A stretch of DNA of 64,000 nucleotides. Origin: an uncultured Lachnospiraceae bacterium (GTDB taxonomy: Bacteria > Bacillota > Clostridia > Lachnospirales > Lachnospiraceae). Below the pieces are notes generated by a model that did not search any database, was not told the origin of the DNA, and saw only the letters and a program-made list of their open reading frames with translations. The stretch spans positions 299,345 through 363,344 of the forward strand of contig CAKRHP010000001.1 in assembly GCA_934339135.1 (NCBI GenBank), in the 5' to 3' direction. Position numbers and translations under genes: made by a program. Positions 49,643-58,458 of this stretch are shown piece after piece; the first letter of the stretch is position 1, and each line of letters opens with the position of its first letter.

Positions 49643-52600
49643 GCTCTGTACTTCTCCTCTCCACGGACTCCTCATCCTCCAGATTTTCCTTATAATGACC
49701 GTTCCATAAATACGGCATCACAGTGACAAATTTTGCATTTTCCGGCCGCTCCAGCTGATAGATTGCCAGTGCATCCAATGTATCACAGTCTCCCCAAAGC
49801 ACCTGGGAATTGATAATAAAATCAAAGGAAAATTCTGTCATTAACCGGAACATATCGCGGATATTACGGTTATCTACCCCCGCAAATGCTTCGTCTAACG
49901 AGATCAGCCTTGGTGCATCCGGTCTGCCACCCTCATATTTTGCCACAACTGCAGAAAACAGTGGAACATACATCGACATCGCTTTTTCTCCACCGCTAAA
50001 GGTGCCAAAAACACTGTTGGTAAGCTCTTTCTGCTTCTCTCCTGTTTTCCGGGAATACAACTGAAATTCAAACCATTTCCGGTAGTCCAATGTCTCCTTC
50101 ATCACCTGATAAAAAGAAACCATACCACCACTTTCTCTTGCATGTCTTCTGGCTTCGTCTACCTTAGAACGGAAATGGAGAGATAGTTTAGATGCTTCCT
50201 CCTCACTCATCAGGCGGTAATCCTTTTTTAACAGATTCACGAGTTCTCTGGTATCCAACTGATCCTCGCTTTCTGCCACCTTACTTCTCCAGCGCAGGCT
50301 CAGCTTCAATCCGCTGGAGGTATTCATTCCTCCCATCAGGTCATTCATTTTGGATACCCAGGATGTAGACGCATTGATACGGCTGCGGATCTTACGGCTG
50401 ACGGTATTGGCAAGAATATCTTCAAAAAGCTCCCTGTCTCCTTGTTTAATGAGATTTTTCAATTCATCAATATCTTCTTCCAAGTGTCCCAAAAGCTGGA
50501 CAAACGGTATTTTTACACCTTTATACCTTGCCTGAATATCCTGCCTTTTTGCTGCAATATCCGTTACTGTTTTTTCCTCATCCAGCTCTGCAAATAATTC
50601 AAGCTGCGTCAGTTGATAATCATTCAGAAAGGCTCTGTTTTCAAAATATACCTGATTCAGCCGGCTTATAATGCTGTCACGATCCCAGTCCTTCGCATCG
50701 GTTTCCAGATACATATACATTTTTTCGATATCCGATCCGATTTCCTCCGGTATCAGTACATAGCCCAGTTTCCACTCCGCCTCCCAGCACCTTTTCAGCC
50801 ATTCCTTCTGCCCGATACACTGCTCTAACTGTTCCCGGCATTTCATCAACTGCGTTTGCAGCAGCTTTTCCTGTTCGCGGTTTTCTGTCTTTTGTTCTGC
50901 ACATTTCTGAACCATCGACGGATACTCATTGATCCACTTCACACATTTATTCAATCTTTCTTTAATCTGCTCATAATCCGTCAGTAAAAGCTGCTTCTGC
51001 ACAGAAGCGTACTCCTCCTGCCGTTTGTTTAATTCCCTTTGAGCCGCTGTAATATCATAACGGATCTGATCCATGTCTCCATCAAGCTGCTCCATCTGAT
51101 CTCCCAGACTGCCTATGCTATATACCCTGTGAAGATAAATTTCATGCGCCGCATTTAACTTGATCAGATGATCTTTATATTCACCCGCTGCATCATTCGC
51201 CTGTTTGAACACAGCAAAGGTACAGTCCAGATAAAGTGCTTTTGCCAGAACAAATGCCTCTTCCTTCATTGTCCGGATCTGCTCCTTTAGGTTCTGCAGC
51301 TCATCCTCCAGGTGTTTTTCCTCCTGTTTTGCCCGGTCATATTCTCTCACTGCTTCATCCAACAGCTTCCACACCGCTCTCATGTCAGTATCAGCCGGCA
51401 GTTTTTCATATTCCTCCTTCAGCTTCTGAAGCCGAGTCTCCAATAAATGTGCACATTCTCCGATCTCATTCATTTCATTCCGGAGCATTTCCATATTCCG
51501 TCTGCATTCTTCCATGCGGGCCAGACGCGCTTTTTCTCTGGCTCTGGCACCCATAAACTGAGCCGTATAATTTCCGGATACCGTACCTGCGATCACGCCC
51601 ATCCGATAGGAACCATCCGGCAGTACTGCCACAATATCCTGTCCCATTTCTCGTACAGATACATCTTCTTCATATGCCACATGGCTTAATATTCCTGTGA
51701 TGCGCTGATTAAAAAAGATATCATTGAGTTCCTCATTTAACTCCAGTACATCCAAAAGACTTTGATCAGCTCTTGCTCCACCGGCAAACAAATACCGGTC
51801 CTCACATCCCTCCGCAAACGCCAGCACCCGGTCTCGGTACTGCTCATCTACAATGACCGCATCCAGGATCCCCATCTGCAGTAATGCCTCCTCCAGACGG
51901 TTCTGCGCTTCCTCACTCATGTCGGTTCCAAACTCGATCACTTTATAAAATTCCTGATAAGGAATTTCCATCTCATCCAAACGCTGCCTGTTCTTTAATA
52001 CAGCTTCACTTCGAACCGGTTCCGGCTCTTTTTTATCCTCCCATTCCTGCAATTGTTTTTCCAGTTCCTCATAAGCAGTTTTCTTTTCTTCCTGTTGCTG
52101 CCTCTTTCCATCCAGTTCTTTTCCCAAAGCCATCTGCTGTCCAAGATATTGGTCACTGACTTTTTCGCGGATCGCTGCAAAATCAGAATCCCCGTTATAA
52201 GAGTCCGCAAACCGGCTTATTTCATTTACAAATTCTTTGGATAAATGAAACTCCTGATTGCTGTCACTCCATTGGTACAGCTCTTCCTTCCACTCATTTT
52301 CTGCCTGTACCAGCAGTGTTTCCGCTTCATTCTGTTTCTTCCAGCAGGCATCCACTTCCCTTCCCTTCTGTTCCCATCTCATGGTCAGCTCATCTGCCTG
52401 TCTGTCCAGCAAATTGGTCTGTTCTAATATGTGAAAGGCTTTCTCAATCTTTTCCTTTGTGTCACAAAACTGCTTCTGCAGAATATCGAATTTATATTCC
52501 TGTTCCAATTGCTGCAAAAATTCATCTTGAAAAAAACCATGTTCTTCAAATGCCATATCCTCTGCTTCTGACTGCATTTCCTCCAGCAACCGATTCATTT

Positions 52601-53753
52601 CCCGGCTTTTTTCATATTTCCGGTCCTCTTCTTCTTTTCTTTGCTCCTCTATTTCAATGTATCTCTGTTTTTTCGTTTCCAGAAATTGTTCTTTCTCCTT
52701 AACGGTATTTTGATAATCCGCGATCTCCTTTTCCAGTACAGATTCTCTTTTTTTCAGGTTCAGTGCATCACTGCTCTTCAATGTTTCCTGCTCCCTCTGC
52801 ATGGAAACATTTTTTGCCGCCATCCTGTCAAGCTTTTCCTCTAATTCTGCCACTTTTTTATGACATTGCTCCAGCTGAACCTGTTTCTCTTCCTCCTCAT
52901 TTTTCAGGGACTGCTCTTTATTTATTTTTTGCCATAGCTTGTCCGTTTTTTGGTACAATGTGAATTTATTATATTTTTCAAACACTCTGTTGATCTTTTC
53001 CGCTGCCTGTTTTGCCTCTTCTCTCGTCTTTAAGTTCATATTCATGGTGTCCATGTTTTCAATGGCTTCCGACATCGGACGCAGATCCTCATCCGAAAGA
53101 GGCTGCAGGGAATCGCTGAGTATTTCATTGATCACCGATGGTTTAAAATCCTTAGACAGTTTTGGTGTTCGAAGCTGGATCAGCAGGTCGATCATTTCCT
53201 TATATTCATCCAGGGTATCAAAACCGAATACCTGCCGGTTTACAAAATCCATATATTCAAGCTGGCGTTCAAAAATCCTTCCACCTGCTGCAATACGATT
53301 TTCCAATTCTTTTTTTGATAACGTGATCTTTTCTCCCGTCTGCTTATAAAGCTGAAAATCTTTTCCAACCCGTCTATTATCCGTAATGGCAAAATACCAT
53401 TTATCCAGAGGTTTACCTCGTCTGGCGCGCATTCCCATGCCTATGGTCAGATACGTTTCACTCTCCTGACGACGGAACTCAAGATACAGGTAGCCGGTGC
53501 GTTCCTCCCGGTCGTCATCCTCTTCCAAAAGATAATTACTCATTTTCCGATCCCGCGTGCCAAAGGGATCCAATCGCTCCGGACTGGCATTACCATCCAA
53601 TAAAAGCGGTACAACACTCTGCATAGTAACAGATTTGCCGGATCCGTTAGAACCTCTCAGCAACATTCTTCCCTTTGCAAAAGGAAACTCCTGCTCATCA
53701 TAATACCAAAAATTAACAAGACCAATTTTATTTGCCTGCCATCTGCTGTTCAT
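49635..53753 (-). CDS. jetC: Wadjet type II JetC: SMC/MukB-like ATPase (TIGR02680-like)
   Basis: The 1372-aa SMC-family motor forms the DNA-loop-extruding dimer of Wadjet. Walker A is at residues 34-41 (GSNGSGKS). The ABC signature FGTFSGGEKAMSMYVPL lies near 1249-1265 and Walker B, LISLDEAFAGVD, near 1283-1294. Between them are long heptad-rich coiled coils (about 270-520 and 750-1000) flanking a hinge-like globular region near 590-740 (YLFAGGARADQSLLDVLEL). This is the MukB-like arrangement. The start overlaps the end of jetB by 26 bp and the stop overlaps jetD, so translation is coupled across the operon. Confidence 0.95.
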   Translation of the reverse strand: MNSRWQANKIGLVNFWYYDEQEFPFAKGRMLLRGSNGSGKSVTMQSVVPLLLDGNASPERLDPFGTRDRKMSNYLLEEDDDREERTGYLYLEFRRQESETYLTIGMGMRARRGKPLDKWYFAITDNRRVGKDFQLYKQTGEKITLSKKELENRIAAGGRIFERQLEYMDFVNRQVFGFDTLDEYKEMIDLLIQLRTPKLSKDFKPSVINEILSDSLQPLSDEDLRPMSEAIENMDTMNMNLKTREEAKQAAEKINRVFEKYNKFTLYQKTDKLWQKINKEQSLKNEEEEKQVQLEQCHKKVAELEEKLDRMAAKNVSMQREQETLKSSDALNLKKRESVLEKEIADYQNTVKEKEQFLETKKQRYIEIEEQRKEEEDRKYEKSREMNRLLEEMQSEAEDMAFEEHGFFQDEFLQQLEQEYKFDILQKQFCDTKEKIEKAFHILEQTNLLDRQADELTMRWEQKGREVDACWKKQNEAETLLVQAENEWKEELYQWSDSNQEFHLSKEFVNEISRFADSYNGDSDFAAIREKVSDQYLGQQMALGKELDGKRQQQEEKKTAYEELEKQLQEWEDKKEPEPVRSEAVLKNRQRLDEMEIPYQEFYKVIEFGTDMSEEAQNRLEEALLQMGILDAVIVDEQYRDRVLAFAEGCEDRYLFAGGARADQSLLDVLELNEELNDIFFNQRITGILSHVAYEEDVSVREMGQDIVAVLPDGSYRMGVIAGTVSGNYTAQFMGARAREKARLARMEECRRNMEMLRNEMNEIGECAHLLETRLQKLKEEYEKLPADTDMRAVWKLLDEAVREYDRAKQEEKHLEDELQNLKEQIRTMKEEAFVLAKALYLDCTFAVFKQANDAAGEYKDHLIKLNAAHEIYLHRVYSIGSLGDQMEQLDGDMDQIRYDITAAQRELNKRQEEYASVQKQLLLTDYEQIKERLNKCVKWINEYPSMVQKCAEQKTENREQEKLLQTQLMKCREQLEQCIGQKEWLKRCWEAEWKLGYVLIPEEIGSDIEKMYMYLETDAKDWDRDSIISRLNQVYFENRAFLNDYQLTQLELFAELDEEKTVTDIAAKRQDIQARYKGVKIPFVQLLGHLEEDIDELKNLIKQGDRELFEDILANTVSRKIRSRINASTSWVSKMNDLMGGMNTSSGLKLSLRWRSKVAESEDQLDTRELVNLLKKDYRLMSEEEASKLSLHFRSKVDEARRHARESGGMVSFYQVMKETLDYRKWFEFQLYSRKTGEKQKELTNSVFGTFSGGEKAMSMYVPLFSAVVAKYEGGRPDAPRLISLDEAFAGVDNRNIRDMFRLMTEFSFDFIINSQVLWGDCDTLDALAIYQLERPENAKFVTVMPYLWNGHYKENLEDEESVERRSTELG

Positions 53754-54885
53754 CTGCCTGTCCTCCCATGTAATCCTTTGGATAATGACCCTGTATCTTA
53801 CCTGCTGCCGGATAGATCACTACTTCTCTTGATGGTGTTCGCTCAATAAACATCCACATTTCCATCGTCTCAGATACGATTTGGACAAATTCTCCCTCCG
53901 CCATTTCCCGGTAGTTTTTTGTAAATCCGCCTCCAAATCTCTGCTTCACTTCCTTGAGCATTCGTTCAAAATCCGGCTGATCCACAACACATATCTCGTC
54001 TGCATTGACCTTCCACTTTTTCTCTGTAATTCTCTCCCTGATCACCGAAAAGCAAAGCAGCATAATGTCAGAAAGTACATTGTTTCCCGGAAAATCCTTT
54101 CCGATCCTGCAGTCCTCTCCGGCTAACAGATAGGCACTCCCACGGTGAATATGAACATGACAGTCAAACATCCGTTCCAGATCATCAGAAAGTCTGCGTC
54201 CGTAATATTTTAAATATTCAAAATCCTCCTGCGCTCCCTTTTCAAGATATATCCCCGGTGAAAACAAAATTCTTTTGTAAACTCTGTGTCTTCTTGCAAT
54301 TCCTCGTTCTTCATCCATATCAAACCAGTCGCTTTCCTGAAAATCCTCCGGTTTTGTGTATTGCATGATATCTTTTGAAAAACTTCTCATAAAATAACGG
54401 GATGCTCCTGTATTTTCATACAAAACTTCTCCCTGGGCATTGTCTGCAAACGCATCCTCTCTGCCATCCGTGATCCGGAGTATCCCCTGCTTAACTGCAT
54501 AACGCAGCACCCTGATCAATCGTCTGCGGCTTGTATACAATGTCCAGTCAACCGATCCTCCCGGCATATTGGACGCAATGTACTCTGTGAGCTGGGACAG
54601 GATAAACTGATCCTGCGCGTCCTTATCCTCCAGAAACATAAGAAGAATACAAAGAAACGCATATTCCTCCCGGGAAGAAAAATCCTGAATCCCCATAAAT
54701 ATCTCCGCAACAGGTGGAATTTTTTCCATTTTTACCAGAAGCGCATTTTCAACAATCTGACACCCCATTTTTTCAGATGCAAACTGACGGATTTTTCCCA
54801 GTTCATCCCGGACTTTATAGTATAATTCTTTGTCCTCGCTTTTCAATATCCAGCGTTTTCTCAAAAGTGTCTCTAAACCTTCCAT
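53728..54885 (-). CDS. jetB: Wadjet type II JetB: MukE/KITE-like subunit (DUF2398/TIGR02678-like)
   Basis: The 385-aa protein is the winged-helix KITE component that bridges the JetA kleisin and the JetC motor. Landmarks: an N-terminal helical region (EGLETLLRKRWILKSEDKEL), a long hydrophobic helix (EYAFLCILLMFLEDKDAQDQ), then DWTLYTSRRRLIRVLRYAVK with a winged-helix segment GILRITDGREDAF. The mid-region ENTGASRYFMRSFSKDI is typical of TIGR02678 proteins as I recall them. The start codon overlaps the jetA stop by 1 bp (TAATG). Confidence 0.9.
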   Translation of the reverse strand: MEGLETLLRKRWILKSEDKELYYKVRDELGKIRQFASEKMGCQIVENALLVKMEKIPPVAEIFMGIQDFSSREEYAFLCILLMFLEDKDAQDQFILSQLTEYIASNMPGGSVDWTLYTSRRRLIRVLRYAVKQGILRITDGREDAFADNAQGEVLYENTGASRYFMRSFSKDIMQYTKPEDFQESDWFDMDEERGIARRHRVYKRILFSPGIYLEKGAQEDFEYLKYYGRRLSDDLERMFDCHVHIHRGSAYLLAGEDCRIGKDFPGNNVLSDIMLLCFSVIRERITEKKWKVNADEICVVDQPDFERMLKEVKQRFGGGFTKNYREMAEGEFVQIVSETMEMWMFIERTPSREVVIYPAAGKIQGHYPKDYMGGQADEQQMAGK

Positions 54886-56372
54886 TATTTCATCTCCTCC
54901 TGAAACACAATCCGGAAATGAGGCATCGTCAGATTTCCATCCTCACAATGAAGTACGCATTTCTCCTGCTCCTTACTTCGATCCAGAACATACCTTCTGC
55001 CGCTTTCTGTCCTTGCCATCAGCGAACTGTCCTCCATTGCATTGGAAAGCCATTTCAGTAATATTTCACGTATCCTTGGCTCGATCACCGGCAGACCGGC
55101 AAAATCTATCCCACCATTCTGTTCTAATGCCCGTAATTTTTCCGTTTCCTCTCTCTGCTTCTCCAGGATTCGTTTTCTTGCCTCTTTCTTATCCTCCGTA
55201 CTCTCCCTGATCACACTGCGGTTCATCTTTTCCCGGTATGTCCGTACTCTCGGTTTCAGTTTGATATCAAGAGGTTTTTCCTCATACACACTTTGATTCA
55301 TGCTGTCGGTCTCTCGGATCAGATCCCCTTTCATATGAAACGGCTGTTCCAGTCCAAAGACCATTGCAGACATTTTGTGTGCCTCTCCGATATCTTCGCA
55401 TTTCATAAACATTTCTGCCACTTTACGATACTCCTCCCGCCGGTTCGCTCCCATAGCATTCTTTTCGCTGATCTGTGCGGCATAGCGGGTGATCCTTCGT
55501 ATAATATCATTGGTTGCATCAAATAATTTGGCCGCCTCATTCTCCTGTCCGTTTTCCTGGACAAACCAATCATAAATACTCTGATAACGTCCTGTTGTTT
55601 TTTCTAATATTTTTTCACGGGAAATCTCAACATCCATGCGTGGGATCGAAAGTTCATAATCTACTATTTTATCAAAAATCTGTTGTTTTATCTCATCCGG
55701 AAGCAGACGCAGTTCTTCGTCAATGGCTCCTACATTCCGCTGTAAACCTTTAATAAAATTTCTTAAATAATCAATCAGATGATCTTTAAATACCAAAAAC
55801 TCTTTTGTCTGCATCATCTTCTCTGCTTTGACACTGTTAAGATCCCGGATATAATCCTGATAATTCTGATTTAAACGCACAAAATCATTATTCAGATCCA
55901 TCCACCAGATATATACCTCTCCTATATCTTTCTCTGCCATTGCCGGAAATCGTTGCACATGATGCCGGATACGTTCCAAAAGCGTCGGTTCCAGCGAAGC
56001 TCCCTCCACAAACAGATTCTCCAGACGAACCACCAGACGTTCTATCTCCACACTGTATTCTGACATCTGATAACGAAATTTTTTATTTTTGAATTCCTCA
56101 ATGGATGCCACTTTTCTGGTATCCTGAATCGTATTTAAATTCTTCCACTCTGTCAGCATCGCCAGATCCTGCTGGCATTGCTCCATCCGGTAATCCTCAA
56201 AATGCGGATCTTTTTTTAATTCTTCAAACACATCCTCCTGATATAGCCAATAACGGAGCTTCTCATAATTATCAAAAAAAATGCGCATAATGCAGCGGTA
56301 TCTGCTCACATTATCTGCATTTAGATACCTTACCTCTGTCAATGGTTTCATTAACTTATCTGTAATCTGCAC
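54885..56372 (-). CDS. jetA: Wadjet type II JetA: MukF/kleisin-like subunit (DUF2397/TIGR02677-like)
   Basis: The 495-aa protein is the kleisin of the Wadjet SMC complex. GTG start at 56372 with GGAGGGG 5 nt upstream. An N-terminal winged-helix-like dimerisation region (LMKPLTEVRYLNADNVSRYR, IMRIFFDNYEKLRYWLYQED) is followed by long helices (LNNDFVRLNQNYQDYIRDLN) and a C-terminal Arg/Glu-rich region (EARKRILEKQREETEKLRAL), which contacts the motor in related complexes. It is the first gene of the operon, with a sigma-A-like promoter at 56459-56487. Confidence 0.92.
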   Translation of the reverse strand: MQITDKLMKPLTEVRYLNADNVSRYRCIMRIFFDNYEKLRYWLYQEDVFEELKKDPHFEDYRMEQCQQDLAMLTEWKNLNTIQDTRKVASIEEFKNKKFRYQMSEYSVEIERLVVRLENLFVEGASLEPTLLERIRHHVQRFPAMAEKDIGEVYIWWMDLNNDFVRLNQNYQDYIRDLNSVKAEKMMQTKEFLVFKDHLIDYLRNFIKGLQRNVGAIDEELRLLPDEIKQQIFDKIVDYELSIPRMDVEISREKILEKTTGRYQSIYDWFVQENGQENEAAKLFDATNDIIRRITRYAAQISEKNAMGANRREEYRKVAEMFMKCEDIGEAHKMSAMVFGLEQPFHMKGDLIRETDSMNQSVYEEKPLDIKLKPRVRTYREKMNRSVIRESTEDKKEARKRILEKQREETEKLRALEQNGGIDFAGLPVIEPRIREILLKWLSNAMEDSSLMARTESGRRYVLDRSKEQEKCVLHCEDGNLTMPHFRIVFQEEMK

Positions 56373-56458
56373 GTTTCCCCTCCGGAAGCTATAAATATTT
56401 TCATAAGACTCTCTTTACATCAGTTGGGGATAAAATATCTTTCGATCCCAACATCATT

Positions 56459-56487
56459 AGTATAATATATACTCTTTCCCGTAGCAA
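56459..56487 (-). promoter_or_regulatory. Promoter of the Wadjet operon
   Basis: TTGCTA - 17 bp - TATACT on the minus strand, 86 bp upstream of the jetA GTG. Confidence 0.65.
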
Positions 56488-56499
56488 GCGCATGACGCC

Positions 56500-56535
56500 T
56501 CAGACACGGCATTTCTATGACTCTGCCGTGTCTGA
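56500..56535. repeat. 12-bp perfect inverted repeat just upstream of the Wadjet promoter
   Basis: TCAGACACGGCA / TGCCGTGTCTGA with a 12-nt loop, ending 13 bp from the -35 box. No T-tract on either strand, so more likely a regulator site or boundary than a terminator. The rest of 56536-56887, up to the Rpn start, is AT-rich and shows no gene. Confidence 0.6.
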
Positions 56536-56887
56536 AACGGCAAATTCTCTATTTTTAGCTAATATTTGTCTCTGTTTTTCACATTAAATCATATACAATG
56601 ACGAAATCAAGAAAAACCAGCATTTCCTCTCGACATTCCCTTAACAGGGTGTTACAATCATTGCAAGTCAGAAAACGATCGTACATTCTCAGAAACATAA
56701 TCTGATAAGAAAGCTTTGAAATTTGTATAGATCAATAAGCTTTCATCTGACCTTTCAAAATTTCATTTTATTTTCAATGAACAAAACACCTTAGATTCTG
56801 TTATTGAATTTTAACCGAAAGCGGCATATAATAGGGAAAATATATGTCTTTCTCTATTATTCTGCTTTCCTGAGAAAGGAGACCTAT

Positions 56888-57829
56888 TTGGGCGAGAAAG
56901 ACATTTCAGAAAAGCTGCTTGCAGATTACGAGGACGTATTTGCTGATATTGTAAACGTTCTGCTATTTCACGGCGAGAGACGGGTACATGCGGACTCCCT
57001 GCAGTCCACCAATACCGTATCACATTACAAGGCGGATGACTCCCGCCTCCACGAGCAGGAGCGCGACATCCTCAAGGCATGGACTGACGGCAGGATCCAG
57101 ATCGCTCTGCTGGGGCTGGAGCACCAGACGGAACCGGAGAAGCAGATGGCCGTACGCGTCATTGGCTATGAGGGTGCCAACTACCGCAGCCAGTACAAGG
57201 CAAAACAGATCACTCCGGTGATCACATTAGTCTTGTACTTTGGTACAGAGAAACGATGGCAGTATCCGCAGAATCTCAAGGCACTGATGGATATTCCGGA
57301 CGGTCTGGGGTCTTATGTCAACGACTACCGGATCCATGTCTTTGAGATCGCATGGCTGGCCGATGAGCAGATCAACTTGTTCCAGAGTGATTTTCGTGTT
57401 GTAGCAAGGTACTTTTCCGAAAAGCGCAAAAATAAAGATTATGTTCCCCACGACAAGACCATTCTCAAACACGTGGACGCTGTCCTCAAGCTACTCGCTG
57501 TGATGAGCGGTGATCACAGATACGAGACCCTTCTTGCCGATTCGGAACATAAAGGGGAGGTGAAGACTATGGATGAGGCTCTTACACGGGTGATCAACGA
57601 AGGTCACGCCAGAGGATTGGCTGAGGGACGCAATGAAGGGTTGGCTGAGGGACGGGCTGAAGGGTTGGCTGAGGGACGGGCTGAAGGGTTGGCTGAGGGG
57701 CAAATTAAAATATTAGTATCTCTCTGCAGATCCGGAAATATCTCTGTGAAGATTGCCGCAGACCAATTAAAGATTTCAACAGATGAATTTCAAAAATATC
57801 TGGACAATGACGCTGACATTTCCGATTAA
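56888..57829 (+). CDS. Rpn-family PD-(D/E)XK nuclease / putative transposase-like protein
   Basis: I start at a TTG at 56888 (GEKDISEKLL follows), 7 nt after AAAGGAG; the frame is open further upstream without a site. The 313-aa protein has the Rpn/YhgA-like layout: ADYEDVFADIVNVLLFHGER, RDILKAWTDG, the catalytic stretch IALLGLEHQTEPEKQMAVRV (Glu-x-Gln of the nuclease core), IGYEGANYRSQY, and TPVITLVLYFG. A linker of 8-residue repeats (GLAEGRAE, 24-bp DNA units) and a short helical C-terminus (SLCRSGNISVKIAADQL) follow. Rpn proteins promote RecA-independent recombination in E. coli and are often in variable loci. A partial copy follows at 57838. Confidence 0.88.
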   Translation: MGEKDISEKLLADYEDVFADIVNVLLFHGERRVHADSLQSTNTVSHYKADDSRLHEQERDILKAWTDGRIQIALLGLEHQTEPEKQMAVRVIGYEGANYRSQYKAKQITPVITLVLYFGTEKRWQYPQNLKALMDIPDGLGSYVNDYRIHVFEIAWLADEQINLFQSDFRVVARYFSEKRKNKDYVPHDKTILKHVDAVLKLLAVMSGDHRYETLLADSEHKGEVKTMDEALTRVINEGHARGLAEGRNEGLAEGRAEGLAEGRAEGLAEGQIKILVSLCRSGNISVKIAADQLKISTDEFQKYLDNDADISD

Positions 57830-57837
57830 ATTTAGTG

Positions 57838-58263
57838 CTGCTTCGCATTATAGCAAGATACTTTTCCGAAAAGCGCAAAAATAAAGATTATGTTCCCCAC
57901 GATAAGACCATTCTCTAACACGTGGACGCCGTCCTCAAGCTACTCGCTGTGATGAGCGGTGATCACAGATACGAGACCCTTCTTGCCGATCCGGAACATA
58001 AAGGGGAGGTGAGGACTATGGATGAGGCTCTTACACGGGTAATCAACGAGGGACATGCCAGAGGGTTAGCTGAGGGACGCAATGAAGGACTGGCTGAAGG
58101 ACGCAATAAAGGGCTGGCTGAGGGACTGATTAAAGGGCAAGTCAAAATCTTAGTATCTCTCTGCAGATCCGGAAATATCTCTGTCGAGATTGCCGCAGAT
58201 CAATTAAAGATTTCAACGGACGAATTTCGGAAATATTTAGATAGCGATATGACTGATTATTAA
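57838..58263 (+). pseudogene. Partial, stop-interrupted tandem copy of the Rpn gene 3' end
   Basis: The sequence repeats the last part of the preceding gene from RYFSEKRKNKDYVPHDK onward. It lacks the nuclease core, and a TAA (57916-57918) replaces the AAA codon for Lys just before HVDAVLKL. A GTG at 57922 could restart a 113-aa peptide containing the GLAEGRNE repeats and the C-terminal helix. The copy differs from the original by scattered silent and missense changes, so the duplication is not recent. Possibly a repair template for the repeat tail; probably decaying. Confidence 0.8.
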
Positions 58264-58345
58264 TGAAAACTTTCCACACCAAATAGCAATGCTAAAAGTT
58301 TAAGTTAGTTATTATTTTTCAGATATCACCTAATTTAAGAAACTC

Positions 58346-58404
58346 AAAAGACCACCACAAACCGGTGACAATCCGTACCGATTCATGGTGGTCTTTCTTT
58401 ACAC
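58346..58404. terminator. Hairpin terminator after flagellin, one of an inverted pair
   Basis: AAAGACCACCA / TGGTGGTCTTT arms. It lies between the Rpn remnant and the flagellin stop, so it can end both. The whole 59-nt element is 47/59 identical to the reverse complement of 61655-61713. Confidence 0.8.
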
Positions 58405-58458
58405 ATTTTTACCTGTAACTGAGCTTTCTACGCCACATACTCAAACGCTATCTTCAAA

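Noticed and set aside
56888-57829. Rpn gene as part of a complete insertion sequence
   Set aside because: No terminal inverted repeats or target-site duplication found around it; Rpn proteins are nucleases and not classic IS transposases.
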